This document shows positions 32,999 to 41,204 of a DNA stretch of 64,000 nt, one piece after another; position 1 is the stretch's first letter, and the number at the start of each line of letters is the position of its first letter. The notes beneath the pieces are model-generated. The model saw only the letters and a program-made list of their open reading frames with translations. It searched no databases and was not told where the DNA came from. Source of the DNA: Treponema sp. (GTDB taxonomy: Bacteria > Spirochaetota > Spirochaetia > Treponematales > Treponemataceae). The stretch lies in contig JAKSTG010000010.1 in the NCBI GenBank assembly GCA_024402695.1, positions 17,886 to 81,885 of the forward strand. Direction: 5' to 3'. Both the position numbers and the translations under genes were made by a program.

Positions 32999-34269
32999 TG
33001 AAAATAAAAGTAGTTGATGCAGATTATGAAAAAGTAATTGAAAAGGCAAAGGGAATTAATAGCCGTCCACACAGACAATGGTGGGTTCTGAAAAAACTTG
33101 TTGGTATTCTTTCCCTTGGCGATTTTAAGGAAACCGATTTTACCTATTCTTGTGAAGGCATGGAAAAACTTGGTAAAAAGGTACCTTGTCTTATTCTCAT
33201 GAACCATTCGAGTTTCATAGATCTTAAAATTGCTTTCAGAATTTTCAATAAAAGAAGGTTTTCGATCGTCTGTACCAGTGACGGTTTTATCGGAAAGAAC
33301 TTTCTTCTGAAAAAACTGGGTTGTATTCCAACTCAGAAATTTGTTCCGGATGTTCAGCTTGTCAGAAGTATGATTTACAGTGCTCAGGTTCTGAATCAGT
33401 CTATCCTGATGTATCCAGAGGCAAGTTATTCTTTTGACGGGACTGCTACAGATCTTCCTGAAACTTTAAGCCGTTTCATCCAGGTACTTGGTATTCCTGT
33501 TGTAATGATAAAAACAAAAGGCGCTTTCTCACGGGATCCTTTGTATAATAATCTTCAGCTCAGAAAAGTTCCTGTTAGTGCCCATGTAAAATATCTTTTA
33601 AGTCCGGAAGATCTGAAAGAAAAAACTCCTGAAGAATTAAATAGAATCCTTAAAAAAGAATTCACCTTTGATAATTTCAAATGGCAGCAGGATAATAATA
33701 TTTTAATAAAAGAACCATTCCGTGCAGATTTCTTAAATAGGGTTCTTTATAAATGTCCTTCCTGTAAAAACGAAGGCTCTATGGAAGGAAAGGGGATTTA
33801 TGTAACCTGTAATTCCTGTGGTAAAAAATATGAACTGACAGAACAAGGTTTTATAAATGCTCTTGAAGGGGTTACAGAATTTAATCATGTTCCAGACTGG
33901 TATAAATGGGAACGAAACTGCATAAAAGAAGAAATTCTTAAAGGAGAATATAGGCTTGATATAGATGTGGATATCTGTATGCTTGTAGATACTAAGTGCA
34001 TTTACAAAGTTGGTGAAGGTCATCTGATTCATGACAAAGAGGGATTTCGTCTGACAGGATGTGACGGCAAACTGGAATATGTTCAGAAGCCTCTTGCTTC
34101 CTACAGTCTCTATTCGGATTATTTCTGGTATGAACTTGGCGATATGATCTGCATAGGAAATATGAAAACGCTTTATTATTGTTTTCCTAAAGGAACCGGT
34201 GACATTGTAGCAAAAACACGCCTGGCTCAGGAAGAAATATATAAGTTGAAAAAAGCGGAAATGATATAA
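32998..34269 (+). CDS. PlsC-like acyltransferase with C-terminal zinc ribbon
   Basis: The N-terminal 230 residues resemble 1-acylglycerol-3-phosphate acyltransferases: the catalytic NHSSFID (NHx4D form) near residue 65, a TSDGFIGKNFLLKKLG block and YPEASYSFDG, which takes the place of the FPEGTRS motif. From about residue 253 a four-Cys zinc ribbon follows (CPSC...CNSC), then about 150 residues of unknown fold. PlsC normally adds the second acyl chain to phosphatidic acid at the inner membrane face; this two-part form of 423 residues is much longer than the usual 240, and the acceptor may differ. No strong membrane helix is visible. Confidence 0.75.
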   Translation: MKIKVVDADYEKVIEKAKGINSRPHRQWWVLKKLVGILSLGDFKETDFTYSCEGMEKLGKKVPCLILMNHSSFIDLKIAFRIFNKRRFSIVCTSDGFIGKNFLLKKLGCIPTQKFVPDVQLVRSMIYSAQVLNQSILMYPEASYSFDGTATDLPETLSRFIQVLGIPVVMIKTKGAFSRDPLYNNLQLRKVPVSAHVKYLLSPEDLKEKTPEELNRILKKEFTFDNFKWQQDNNILIKEPFRADFLNRVLYKCPSCKNEGSMEGKGIYVTCNSCGKKYELTEQGFINALEGVTEFNHVPDWYKWERNCIKEEILKGEYRLDIDVDICMLVDTKCIYKVGEGHLIHDKEGFRLTGCDGKLEYVQKPLASYSLYSDYFWYELGDMICIGNMKTLYYCFPKGTGDIVAKTRLAQEEIYKLKKAEMI

Positions 34270-34275
34270 AAAAAA

Positions 34276-34307
34276 GGAACGCTTCATTTTGAAGCGTTCC
34301 TTTTTTT
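34276..34307 (+). terminator. Terminator of the acyltransferase gene
   Basis: GGAACGCTTC / GAAGCGTTCC with an ATTTT loop and seven T. Confidence 0.95.
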
Positions 34308-34309
34308 AT

Positions 34310-34379
34310 ATCAAATGGTCCCTGAGTATGCGGTCCCTGAGCTTGTCGAAGGATCGAGGGGTCGAAGGGGCCATTTGAT
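34310..34379. repeat. 70-bp palindromic intergenic repeat (TTCGACAAGCTCAGG type)
   Basis: The ends ATCAAATGG (34310-34318) and CCATTTGAT (34371-34379) are perfect inverted repeats that continue imperfectly inward (TCCCT / AGGGG). The core carries CCCTGAGCTTGTCGAAGG, a sequence I know as a dispersed repeat in many unrelated bacterial genomes. It sits between two genes that face each other and carries no gene. Confidence 0.8.
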
Positions 34380-34390
34380 TGTATGAAATC

Positions 34391-36265
34391 TTACTTAAGT
34401 TTGAAGTATGAAGTTTTTTCTGTAAGATTTGCAGAAGACTGAACATTGTCTTCTACTGCGGCAGTAACTTCCTCAAGTGAAGCAGTAACGGCATTTGTTG
34501 TGTTAGAAATGTCATTCATTGCTTTGTTGATTTCCACAGTGATGAGTGAAAGTTTTTCCATTTCAGAAATAACTTTGTCGGATCCATTCAGCATATTGTT
34601 TGAATTATCCTGAACAGTCTGTGTTGAATCGGTGATCAGACGGATAGCTTCAAGAATCTGGCTTGAACCTGCATTCTGTTCCTGCATAGCCTGCATAATT
34701 GCAGCTTCCTGATTCTGTACTTTCTGAGTAAGATCAAAAATACGGGCGAACTGTTCCTGAACTTCACTGATGTCTCTGGAAACATTTTCAATGGATATAC
34801 CAAGAGTTCCAAGACGGTCTGAAATAGACTTCGACTGTTCATTGGAATCTTCGGCAAGCTTTCGGATTTCGTCGGCAACTACAGCAAATCCTTTTCCGGC
34901 TTCTCCGGCATGGGCAGCTTCGATTGCGGCATTCATAGCCAGAAGGTTTGTCTGTTCTGCCATGTTCTGAATCATCTCTGATGCTTCCTGCATTCCTTTT
35001 GATTCTTCTGCAATCTGATGAGCTGTTTCTACTGCAAGTTCAACTTTTTTCTGGCCGGATGAAGATTCTTCGTTTAATGCATGAACTGTTTCTGTGTTCT
35101 GGCTAAGAATTGTGGTTACTGAATTGATGTTTGCAACCATTTCTTCAATGGCAGCAGAAGACTGGGTAACACTTGTTGCCTGACTCTGAATGTTGTCATT
35201 CAAGATTCCAATGTTTTCAACAATTTCCTTGATGGAATTCTGGGTTTCATCAACTGATTCTGCCTGGCTCTGCATGTCGGCTCTTACATCGCAGATGTTT
35301 TCCGAAATATTTGAAATGTCAGAGGAAATATGTTTAACGTTAGTTTTCAACTGATATGCAGTGGCGGCTGATGTATCTCCTGCAGACTGGATGTTTCCAA
35401 GAAGATCTGTCATTGTTTTAGCAAATTTATTCAGACCGTGCATTGCCAGTCCCAGGTTATCGCGTGCTTCAACATCAATATGACTGTTTCTATAATCTCC
35501 GTCAGACATGTCCTGGATGATTGAAGAAACTCCATCAATAAGACGCTGTTTTTCGCGCATGTTTGCATGGTTTGAAATTGTACCCATTACTACAAGCAGA
35601 ATACCTGTAGGAAGAATGTTTCCTAAAAAGTAAAGTGAAGGATCTCCAAGTGTCGGATCCAAGAGTTTAAGACAAGGTGCAAGAACTCCTAAGAAGATAC
35701 CGATATGTGTCTGTGCTGATACAATCTGAGCAAAACGGGACATTTTAAGAGCCATTACTTCTTTTCTGACTTTAATGAATTTCATGTATCGGGAAAGATA
35801 AATGTTAAGTTTTACATAACAAAGAGTTCCTACAGAAAAATATGAAGATATGGCTGTTGCTACTACAGAAAACCCGAAACCACTTGTGAAACTGATTCCT
35901 GAAACAATACATCCAAAAATGGCACAAAGTGCAAGCACAAAAAATGGAGTTGCAGAAGCTACCCACAGAAAAACTTTGTAAACATAAGCAACTTTCTTTA
36001 CAGATTCATCAGAACCGTCAAATGCCTGAATCTTCTTCATACAGATAACGTAGAAGACCCCAGGCGAAATAAGGAGGAAAAGGTTTGCAAATATCATCGG
36101 TAAACTGCTTTTGAATGCTGCCATTTGTGCAGGATTCAGAAATAAGGAACCTCTGACAGAAATTGCAAAAAGAACTAATGGAAGGAAACATGTAAGGTAC
36201 ATGAAGACGATAAGCTTTACAGGTGGTTTGGGAATACCACTAACTGGTTGACGTGTTTCAGTCAT
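34391..36265 (-). CDS. Methyl-accepting chemotaxis protein with polytopic N-terminal sensor
   Basis: The 624 residues begin with about six membrane helices (to about residue 235) joined by short loops, so there is no large periplasmic ligand domain. A HAMP-like stretch leads into the cytoplasmic signalling coil, whose tip [18 protein letters not shown] and [18 protein letters not shown] bind CheA/CheW. Ser/Gln/Glu-rich flanks provide methylation sites. The signal is unknown; a hydrophobic or membrane-state sensor is possible. AAGGAG lies 7 bases before the ATG at 36265. No other chemotaxis genes are nearby. Confidence 0.93.
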   Translation of the reverse strand: MTETRQPVSGIPKPPVKLIVFMYLTCFLPLVLFAISVRGSLFLNPAQMAAFKSSLPMIFANLFLLISPGVFYVICMKKIQAFDGSDESVKKVAYVYKVFLWVASATPFFVLALCAIFGCIVSGISFTSGFGFSVVATAISSYFSVGTLCYVKLNIYLSRYMKFIKVRKEVMALKMSRFAQIVSAQTHIGIFLGVLAPCLKLLDPTLGDPSLYFLGNILPTGILLVVMGTISNHANMREKQRLIDGVSSIIQDMSDGDYRNSHIDVEARDNLGLAMHGLNKFAKTMTDLLGNIQSAGDTSAATAYQLKTNVKHISSDISNISENICDVRADMQSQAESVDETQNSIKEIVENIGILNDNIQSQATSVTQSSAAIEEMVANINSVTTILSQNTETVHALNEESSSGQKKVELAVETAHQIAEESKGMQEASEMIQNMAEQTNLLAMNAAIEAAHAGEAGKGFAVVADEIRKLAEDSNEQSKSISDRLGTLGISIENVSRDISEVQEQFARIFDLTQKVQNQEAAIMQAMQEQNAGSSQILEAIRLITDSTQTVQDNSNNMLNGSDKVISEMEKLSLITVEINKAMNDISNTTNAVTASLEEVTAAVEDNVQSSANLTEKTSYFKLK

Positions 36266-36427
36266 AAAGTGACTCCTTTATATAAGAATAATAGGATTTT
36301 TTGCTCTACTTGAAGCTTTCGCATAGCATGAGCCAACTTTTTACCAATGCTTCCATTTTATAGCATAATATGAATGCGCGCCATAAATTTTTGTAATTCT
36401 AGAAAAAGGCTGAAAATCAGTTTTTTT

Positions 36428-38104
36428 CTATTTTGACTGTTGATTTTTATGAGAAAAGGCCTGACGGCTGTAAGAATCAGCCTGTTTCATGAATTCTTCT
36501 TTAAAATCTTTTTGTAAGGGCGTTTTCAGCGCTTCCTTTTCTATGCGTAAAAAGGCATCCCGGCTGATATTTTTTGCTCCGTAGCGGGCAATGTTGTCTG
36601 TATAACTCTGGCTGTCTACGATGATTCCTCCGCATTCCTTAAAGGCTTTCATAAAAAGCACAAAGGCACTTTTGGAAGAATCTGGTTCCAGTGTGAACAT
36701 GCTTTCACCACAGAATACGCTTCCTATGAGAACTCCGTAGAATCCACCTGCCAGACGGCCTTTATGCCAGACTTCAAAGCTGTGGGCATATCCTGCTTTG
36801 TGGAGTTTAGTATAGGCATCAAGCATTTTTGGTCCGATCCAGGTGCCGTCCTGGTCTGGACGCTTCATTTTCCCGCATTCAGTCATTACACGGCGGAAGC
36901 ATTTGTCCATGGTGTAGGTGTATGGGGATTTTTTCATGAATTTTTTGAGGCTTTTCGGGCAGTGGAAATCTTCCGGCAAAAGGACAAACCTTGGATCAGT
37001 GGAATACCATGCAACCGGTTCATTGTCTTCCTCGTTGAACCAGGGGAAAACACCCTGCATATAAGCGGAATAAAGCAGCTGAAGAGGAATAGAATCTGTT
37101 ATTTCGCAGACCTGACGGCTCAGAAATGAGTATTTTGTGTTCGGTTCCGGGAAAGGAATGATTTTTTCTGTATCAAGAGTTTCTTCCCTTTGTTCCAGAT
37201 CTTTTTCCAGAAAGTTTCGTAGTGGAATCTCGGTGTTTTTCGGGAATTCAGCAATTTCTTCTATTAAATTGTTTCTGAAAGATTCCTGTTCCTGCCGGTT
37301 GTTGTCAAATGCGCCGTACCGGTATTTGTAGGGAATGCTCATTCCAAGATCCCAATAGGCGAAGCCGTTGTCAAAAAGGTATCTGCCAAGAAGGGCCATC
37401 TGGACATTTCCTATATCATTTTCTCTATGAAAACCTGAAAGGGAAGCATAGGAGTTACCTGTAATGAAACCTATTTCTCCGGCTACCAGTTTTCCGGCAT
37501 GCCATATTTCAACACTGTCTACGCTTACACGTTTATCAGGGGTTTCGTGGATTTCTGTGAAGGCTTCCACAAGTTCGTCGAAAAGCCAGTTTTCAGGGTA
37601 TGCGGTTCTTATGGCTTCAACACACTGGGAAAAAGCTTTGTTGAAGGTAAGGGTATAATCTCCGAATTTTTTCTCGATCAGTTTTCGGATGTTATGAGGA
37701 ATTCTGAAAGTTTCAGGCATAATAAGGCATTTCTTGTTATGATAGCGGATGGAAAGAAAATGGAGACCTTCTATTGAAACTGACATAGGATAAAAGCCTT
37801 TGTAGAAGGCTTCCCGAATCAGAGGAACGCTGAAGGTTCTGCAGTAAGCATCTTCTGAAATGTTGTCTATTATGATCCGTCCCCAGTAATCCATTTTTGC
37901 AAGTGAAGGAGTTCTTGCCTTAAGATTTTTCTGAAGCTTGGCATCAAGCTGGTCCAGGTCTTCCGGTTCGGATATTTCTACACCGGCTGTGACACACCAC
38001 AGAAAAAAGGCATCATTTTGAGAGATGTTATCCCAGAATTCATTCATGTCCTGGGGGAGTTCTTTGATTTTTGAGATTTCGCTAAGAACTTCATCAACGG
38101 TCAT
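36428..38104 (-). CDS. aat: Leucyl/phenylalanyl-tRNA-protein transferase, tandem two-domain form
   Basis: Aat adds Leu or Phe to proteins with N-terminal Lys or Arg, creating ClpS/ClpA substrates. The usual enzyme has about 230 residues; this has 558. The C-terminal half (337-520) is a complete Aat domain: GVFPWFN, TWIGPKMLDAY, HSFEVW, CGESMF with the catalytic Glu (E467), and DSQ (Q499). The N-terminal half (94-270) follows the same order of motifs (REAFYKGFYPM, EAFTEIHETP, DSVEIWHAGKL, YRYGAF) but has L222 in place of the Glu and G254 in place of the Gln, so it is a decayed duplicate, perhaps used for tRNA or substrate binding. The start is leaderless. Confidence 0.85.
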   Translation of the reverse strand: MTVDEVLSEISKIKELPQDMNEFWDNISQNDAFFLWCVTAGVEISEPEDLDQLDAKLQKNLKARTPSLAKMDYWGRIIIDNISEDAYCRTFSVPLIREAFYKGFYPMSVSIEGLHFLSIRYHNKKCLIMPETFRIPHNIRKLIEKKFGDYTLTFNKAFSQCVEAIRTAYPENWLFDELVEAFTEIHETPDKRVSVDSVEIWHAGKLVAGEIGFITGNSYASLSGFHRENDIGNVQMALLGRYLFDNGFAYWDLGMSIPYKYRYGAFDNNRQEQESFRNNLIEEIAEFPKNTEIPLRNFLEKDLEQREETLDTEKIIPFPEPNTKYSFLSRQVCEITDSIPLQLLYSAYMQGVFPWFNEEDNEPVAWYSTDPRFVLLPEDFHCPKSLKKFMKKSPYTYTMDKCFRRVMTECGKMKRPDQDGTWIGPKMLDAYTKLHKAGYAHSFEVWHKGRLAGGFYGVLIGSVFCGESMFTLEPDSSKSAFVLFMKAFKECGGIIVDSQSYTDNIARYGAKNISRDAFLRIEKEALKTPLQKDFKEEFMKQADSYSRQAFSHKNQQSK

Positions 38105-38116
38105 AGTTATATTTTA
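38104..38116 (-). promoter_or_regulatory. -10 box of leaderless aat
   Basis: TAAAAT (38116-38111, reverse strand) lies 6 bases before the ATG at 38104. The divergent gene has its own -10 at 38130-38135, so the two boxes are only 13 bp apart. Confidence 0.6.
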
Positions 38117-38129
38117 CTGTAAAAAATGT

Positions 38130-38143
38130 TAAAATGCATTTAA
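38130..38143 (+). promoter_or_regulatory. -10 box of leaderless small membrane protein
   Basis: TAAAAT (38130-38135) is followed by 7 bases and the ATG at 38143. An in-frame ATG at 38134 lies within the box, so it cannot be transcribed from this promoter. Confidence 0.6.
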
Positions 38144-38379
38144 TGAATATTCTGACTACAGTTCTGTTGATTTTAGATATTTTGTGCCTTGTGGCAGCGG
38201 CAGTTGTTTTCCTGGTTTTTCTGATTATTGCTCTTGTTAAGAAAATCCGAAAGCAACCGGCAAAACGATATGTATTAAATGCTTTGATTTATGCCATCTG
38301 CTGCCTTCTTGGTTGTGTTGTAATTACCTGGCTTTTGAAAATGGGTATAAGCCTCACTTCAAGATTCAGGGCTTTATAG
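38143..38379 (+). CDS. Small membrane protein, two TM helices
   Basis: The 78-residue product has two hydrophobic helices (about 3-30 and 45-66) separated by a basic cytoplasmic-type loop (KKIRKQPAKR). I recognise no family. The start was chosen from the -10 box position. It is divergent from aat and 10 bases before a LysR gene, with which it may be co-transcribed. Confidence 0.65.
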   Translation: MNILTTVLLILDILCLVAAAVVFLVFLIIALVKKIRKQPAKRYVLNALIYAICCLLGCVVITWLLKMGISLTSRFRAL

Positions 38380-38389
38380 GAAACTTCAA

Positions 38390-39313
38390 ATGACTCTTCA
38401 GCAATTAAAATACATAATCGGTGTATCTGAAATCGGTTCTCTTAATAAAGCTTCTGAGGCCCTTTATATTTCGCAGCCTTCGCTTACTGCCGCAATCAAG
38501 GATGTTGAAAACGAATTTGATATCATGATTTTCAACCGTTCCAGCAGAGGAATCAGCCTTACTCAGGAAGGTAAAGAGTTCCTTCAGTATGCACGTCAGA
38601 TTCTTCTTCAGTATGACAATCTGATGGAAAAATACGGAAGCGGGGGAACCCGTAAAAAGAAGTTCGGTGTTTCAACCCAGCATTATTCTTTTGCCGTTAA
38701 GTCCTTTGTTGAAATGGTAAAGAAGTTCAATACAGATGAATATGAATTTGCCATCAATGAAACCCGCACTCTTTCTGTAATCGATGATGTCTCTACAGGC
38801 CGCAGTGAAATTGGAATTCTTTATTTAAGTGATTTCAACCGAAAGGTGCTTCTCAAACTTTTCAATTCAAACGATCTGATTTTTGAACCGCTCATTATCT
38901 GTGATGCTTATGTTTATTTGTATAAAAAACATCCTCTTGCAAATGCTAAGTCCATCAGTTTTGAACAGCTTAAGGATTATCCTTGTCTTACTTTTGACCA
39001 GGGGAATTCTTCCTTCTATTATGCCGAAGAAATTCTTACAGAAAACGAATATCCTAAAATCATCAAGACAACTGACCGTGCCACTAACCTGAACCTTATG
39101 ATCGGGCTTAACGGTTATACACTCTGTTCGGGAATCATCTGTGAAGAACTGAACGGTGAAGATTTCGTTGCGGTTCCTTATGAAGCCGATGCTGAAAATC
39201 CGAACAGTAAAATGGAAATTGGATATATTCTTAAAAAAAATGTAGTGCTTTCAAAAACAGGAGAAGCCTACATCGAAGAAATAAAAAAATATCTTGCTAA
39301 AGTAAAACAGTAA
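38390..39313 (+). CDS. LysR-family transcriptional regulator
   Basis: The 307-residue protein has the N-terminal LysR helix-turn-helix (MTLQQLKYIIGVSEIGSLNK, then ALYISQPSLTAAIKDVE, residues 1-60) and a two-lobed periplasmic-binding-protein-like effector domain (about 90-300). The linker RGISLTQEGKEFL is standard. LysR proteins activate or repress nearby genes in response to a small molecule. The following gene, 21 bases on and on the same strand, encodes a PanE-like reductase and is a likely member of its operon. AGGAAA lies before the ATG. Confidence 0.92.
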   Translation: MTLQQLKYIIGVSEIGSLNKASEALYISQPSLTAAIKDVENEFDIMIFNRSSRGISLTQEGKEFLQYARQILLQYDNLMEKYGSGGTRKKKFGVSTQHYSFAVKSFVEMVKKFNTDEYEFAINETRTLSVIDDVSTGRSEIGILYLSDFNRKVLLKLFNSNDLIFEPLIICDAYVYLYKKHPLANAKSISFEQLKDYPCLTFDQGNSSFYYAEEILTENEYPKIIKTTDRATNLNLMIGLNGYTLCSGIICEELNGEDFVAVPYEADAENPNSKMEIGYILKKNVVLSKTGEAYIEEIKKYLAKVKQ

Positions 39314-39334
39314 AATATAAGGAAGGAAAGAACT

Positions 39335-40249
39335 GTGATTAAGAATGTAACAATGATTGGTATGGGGGCTGTTGGCGCTATTGTCGGGGAAGCACTTACA
39401 ACTGTTCTTGGAAAAGATAATGTTGAATGTATCTGCGAAGGAGAACGCAAAGCCCGTTACGACAGGGACGGTATCTGCATCAACGGAGTCCGCAAAGATT
39501 TTAAATATGTTACTCCGGAAGAAGTTCGTGTTTCTGACCTTGTGATTATTGCTACAAAAAATCTTCAGATGGATCAGGTTCTGGTTCAGATCAAAAATGC
39601 TGTTGGACCAAAAACAACAATCCTTTCTCTTTTGAACGGAATCCAGAGTGAAAAAGATCTTGAAGCAGTTTACGGAAAGGAAAGGGTAATCTATGGATTT
39701 ATCATCGGTCTTTCTTCTGTTCATGAAGGCAACAACATAATCTGTTCAGATACAGGAACAATTGTCTATGGCGAAGATGACAATTCAAAAAGTGAACGCA
39801 TTATCGAAATCGGAAAACTTTTTGACGCAGCCGGACAGAAGGCAAAAAATCCTGAAGATATTCATCTGGAACAGTGGAAAAAATATCTTATGAATGTTAC
39901 CTGTAATACAGTAACCTCTCTTTGCCGTGCTCCTTATGGAACTTTCAAAAATGAAGTTCTTTGCGATGTTGTTCGCCAGGCCGCAAAAGAAGTAATTGCC
40001 GTTGCAAATGCAGAAGGGGTTGCCCTGAATATGGATCACATGGAAACAAATATCCGTATTATGGATTCAATTGATCCAAGAGGAAAAACTTCCATGTATC
40101 AGGATATTGAAGCAAGAAGAAAGACTGAAAATGGGTGGTTCTGCGGAACTGTTGTTAAGCTTGGCGAAAAATACGGAATCCCGACACCTACTTGCGCGCT
40201 CCTTGAAAAACTTGTTGCCGTTACAGAAGCTGCCTGGGAATTCAACTAG
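39335..40249 (+). CDS. 2-dehydropantoate 2-reductase (ketopantoate reductase family)
   Basis: The 304-residue protein has the N-terminal NAD(P)-binding motif MIGMGAVGAIVGEAL, the ATKNLQMDQV block, and the catalytic Lys region EQWKKYLMNVTCNTVTSL with downstream Asn/Glu as in PanE/ApbA. PanE reduces ketopantoate in pantothenate synthesis, but many family members act on other 2-keto acids, and no pan genes are nearby, so panE is not assigned. The start is a GTG at 39335 with AAGGAAGGA upstream. It appears to be co-transcribed with the LysR gene. Confidence 0.85.
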   Translation: MIKNVTMIGMGAVGAIVGEALTTVLGKDNVECICEGERKARYDRDGICINGVRKDFKYVTPEEVRVSDLVIIATKNLQMDQVLVQIKNAVGPKTTILSLLNGIQSEKDLEAVYGKERVIYGFIIGLSSVHEGNNIICSDTGTIVYGEDDNSKSERIIEIGKLFDAAGQKAKNPEDIHLEQWKKYLMNVTCNTVTSLCRAPYGTFKNEVLCDVVRQAAKEVIAVANAEGVALNMDHMETNIRIMDSIDPRGKTSMYQDIEARRKTENGWFCGTVVKLGEKYGIPTPTCALLEKLVAVTEAAWEFN

Positions 40250-40259
40250 ACTTTCGATT

Positions 40260-41099
40260 TTATAAGCCCAGAAGTTTTACTGCGTTATCACCTAAAATCA
40301 TTTTACGATCTCCCTCACTCAGAGGGAGATTTTTTATGAAATCCATGTCTTCGCTCTGGCTGTTCCAAGGACTGTCGGAGCCGAATAGGATTGTTTCAAT
40401 GCCGTTTTTTTCGATAAGGCGGAGCATCTGTTCTGTATCTATTCGTTTGTTTACAAAGGCTGTGTCAAAGTAGAGGCCTTTTCCGCAGATTGTCTGTTCC
40501 ACGTCGTACCACAGGTAGTTTGCACCCATGTGGGCCATAATCAGTTTCTTTGGCTGAATGCGCTTCAGTACGTTCAGAATACGGAATGGGGTACAGCGGA
40601 TTTCGTGGAAGTCTGTTCCGTCATAACCTGAATGAACAATGGTAATCAGATCATTTTCTTCGGCGTATTCAATGATTTTTATGTAGTTTTCATCATCAAA
40701 GAAAGTGTTCTGGTTATCGGGATGAAGTTTTATTCCCTTGAAACCCATTTCCTTGATTCTGTAAATGGCGTTTCTAAGGTCGCCCATAGCCGGATGGATT
40801 GCACCAAAGGAAAGAAGTCGAGGTTCCTTTGAGTCTGAAGGCATGGCTGCATATTTTTCGTTTATTCCGTGGGCAAACTCATTGAGATTCCAGCATTTTT
40901 CAGGATTTGTGCATACAGGAAGAAGAATGGAAAGATTGATTCCGTTTCCATCTTTTTCAGCAGACTGCTTCATGCTGTTTATAAGTGAAGTTTCTGTAGG
41001 AATCACATCAATAGGGAATCCTGTGTTCTGCTGCATGGTTTCGATTGCTTTTTCTGCTATTTTGTCCGGAAAAATGTGTGTGTGGAAGTCAACGATCAT
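40260..41099 (-). CDS. Amidohydrolase-2 family metal-dependent hydrolase
   Basis: The 279-residue TIM-barrel enzyme has the metal ligands of the amidohydrolase-2 family: DFHTHIFP (H6, H8), KGIKLHPD, IVHSGYDG, MAHMGANY and FGSDSPW. Relatives include decarboxylases such as ACMSD and various hydrolases; the substrate is not predictable. It is convergent with the PanE-like gene with only 10 bases between stops. Upstream on its strand TATTAT lies 9 bases before the ATG and no ribosome site is seen. Confidence 0.87.
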   Translation of the reverse strand: MIVDFHTHIFPDKIAEKAIETMQQNTGFPIDVIPTETSLINSMKQSAEKDGNGINLSILLPVCTNPEKCWNLNEFAHGINEKYAAMPSDSKEPRLLSFGAIHPAMGDLRNAIYRIKEMGFKGIKLHPDNQNTFFDDENYIKIIEYAEENDLITIVHSGYDGTDFHEIRCTPFRILNVLKRIQPKKLIMAHMGANYLWYDVEQTICGKGLYFDTAFVNKRIDTEQMLRLIEKNGIETILFGSDSPWNSQSEDMDFIKNLPLSEGDRKMILGDNAVKLLGL

Positions 41100-41114
41100 A
41101 GTGGTTCTATAATA
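41099..41114 (-). promoter_or_regulatory. -10 box of leaderless or near-leaderless amidohydrolase gene
   Basis: TATTAT (41114-41109) ends 9 bases before the ATG at 41099, slightly further than at other leaderless genes here, giving a predicted leader of 0-3 bases. Confidence 0.45.
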
Positions 41115-41128
41115 TCAGAAAGGAATAA

Positions 41129-41157
41129 TTGAAAAAAGGCACTTTTTGTAATAAAAT
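41129..41157 (+). promoter_or_regulatory. asnA promoter
   Basis: TTGAAA (41129-41134), a 17-bp spacer and TAAAAT (41152-41157) form a near-consensus promoter. Confidence 0.7.
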
Positions 41158-41170
41158 ATCAGTTTATAAA

Positions 41171-41204
41171 AGGAGACCCATTGGGTTCAGAGAAAAATGA
41201 TTAA
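41171..41204 (+). promoter_or_regulatory. Possible seven-codon leader ORF overlapping the asnA start
   Basis: A strong AGGAG (41171-41175) is 21 bases from the asnA ATG, too far to serve it, but is 5 bases before a TTG at 41181 that opens MGSEKND and stops at 41202-41204, just past the asnA ATG at 41197. This could couple asnA translation to that of the leader. Confidence 0.35.
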
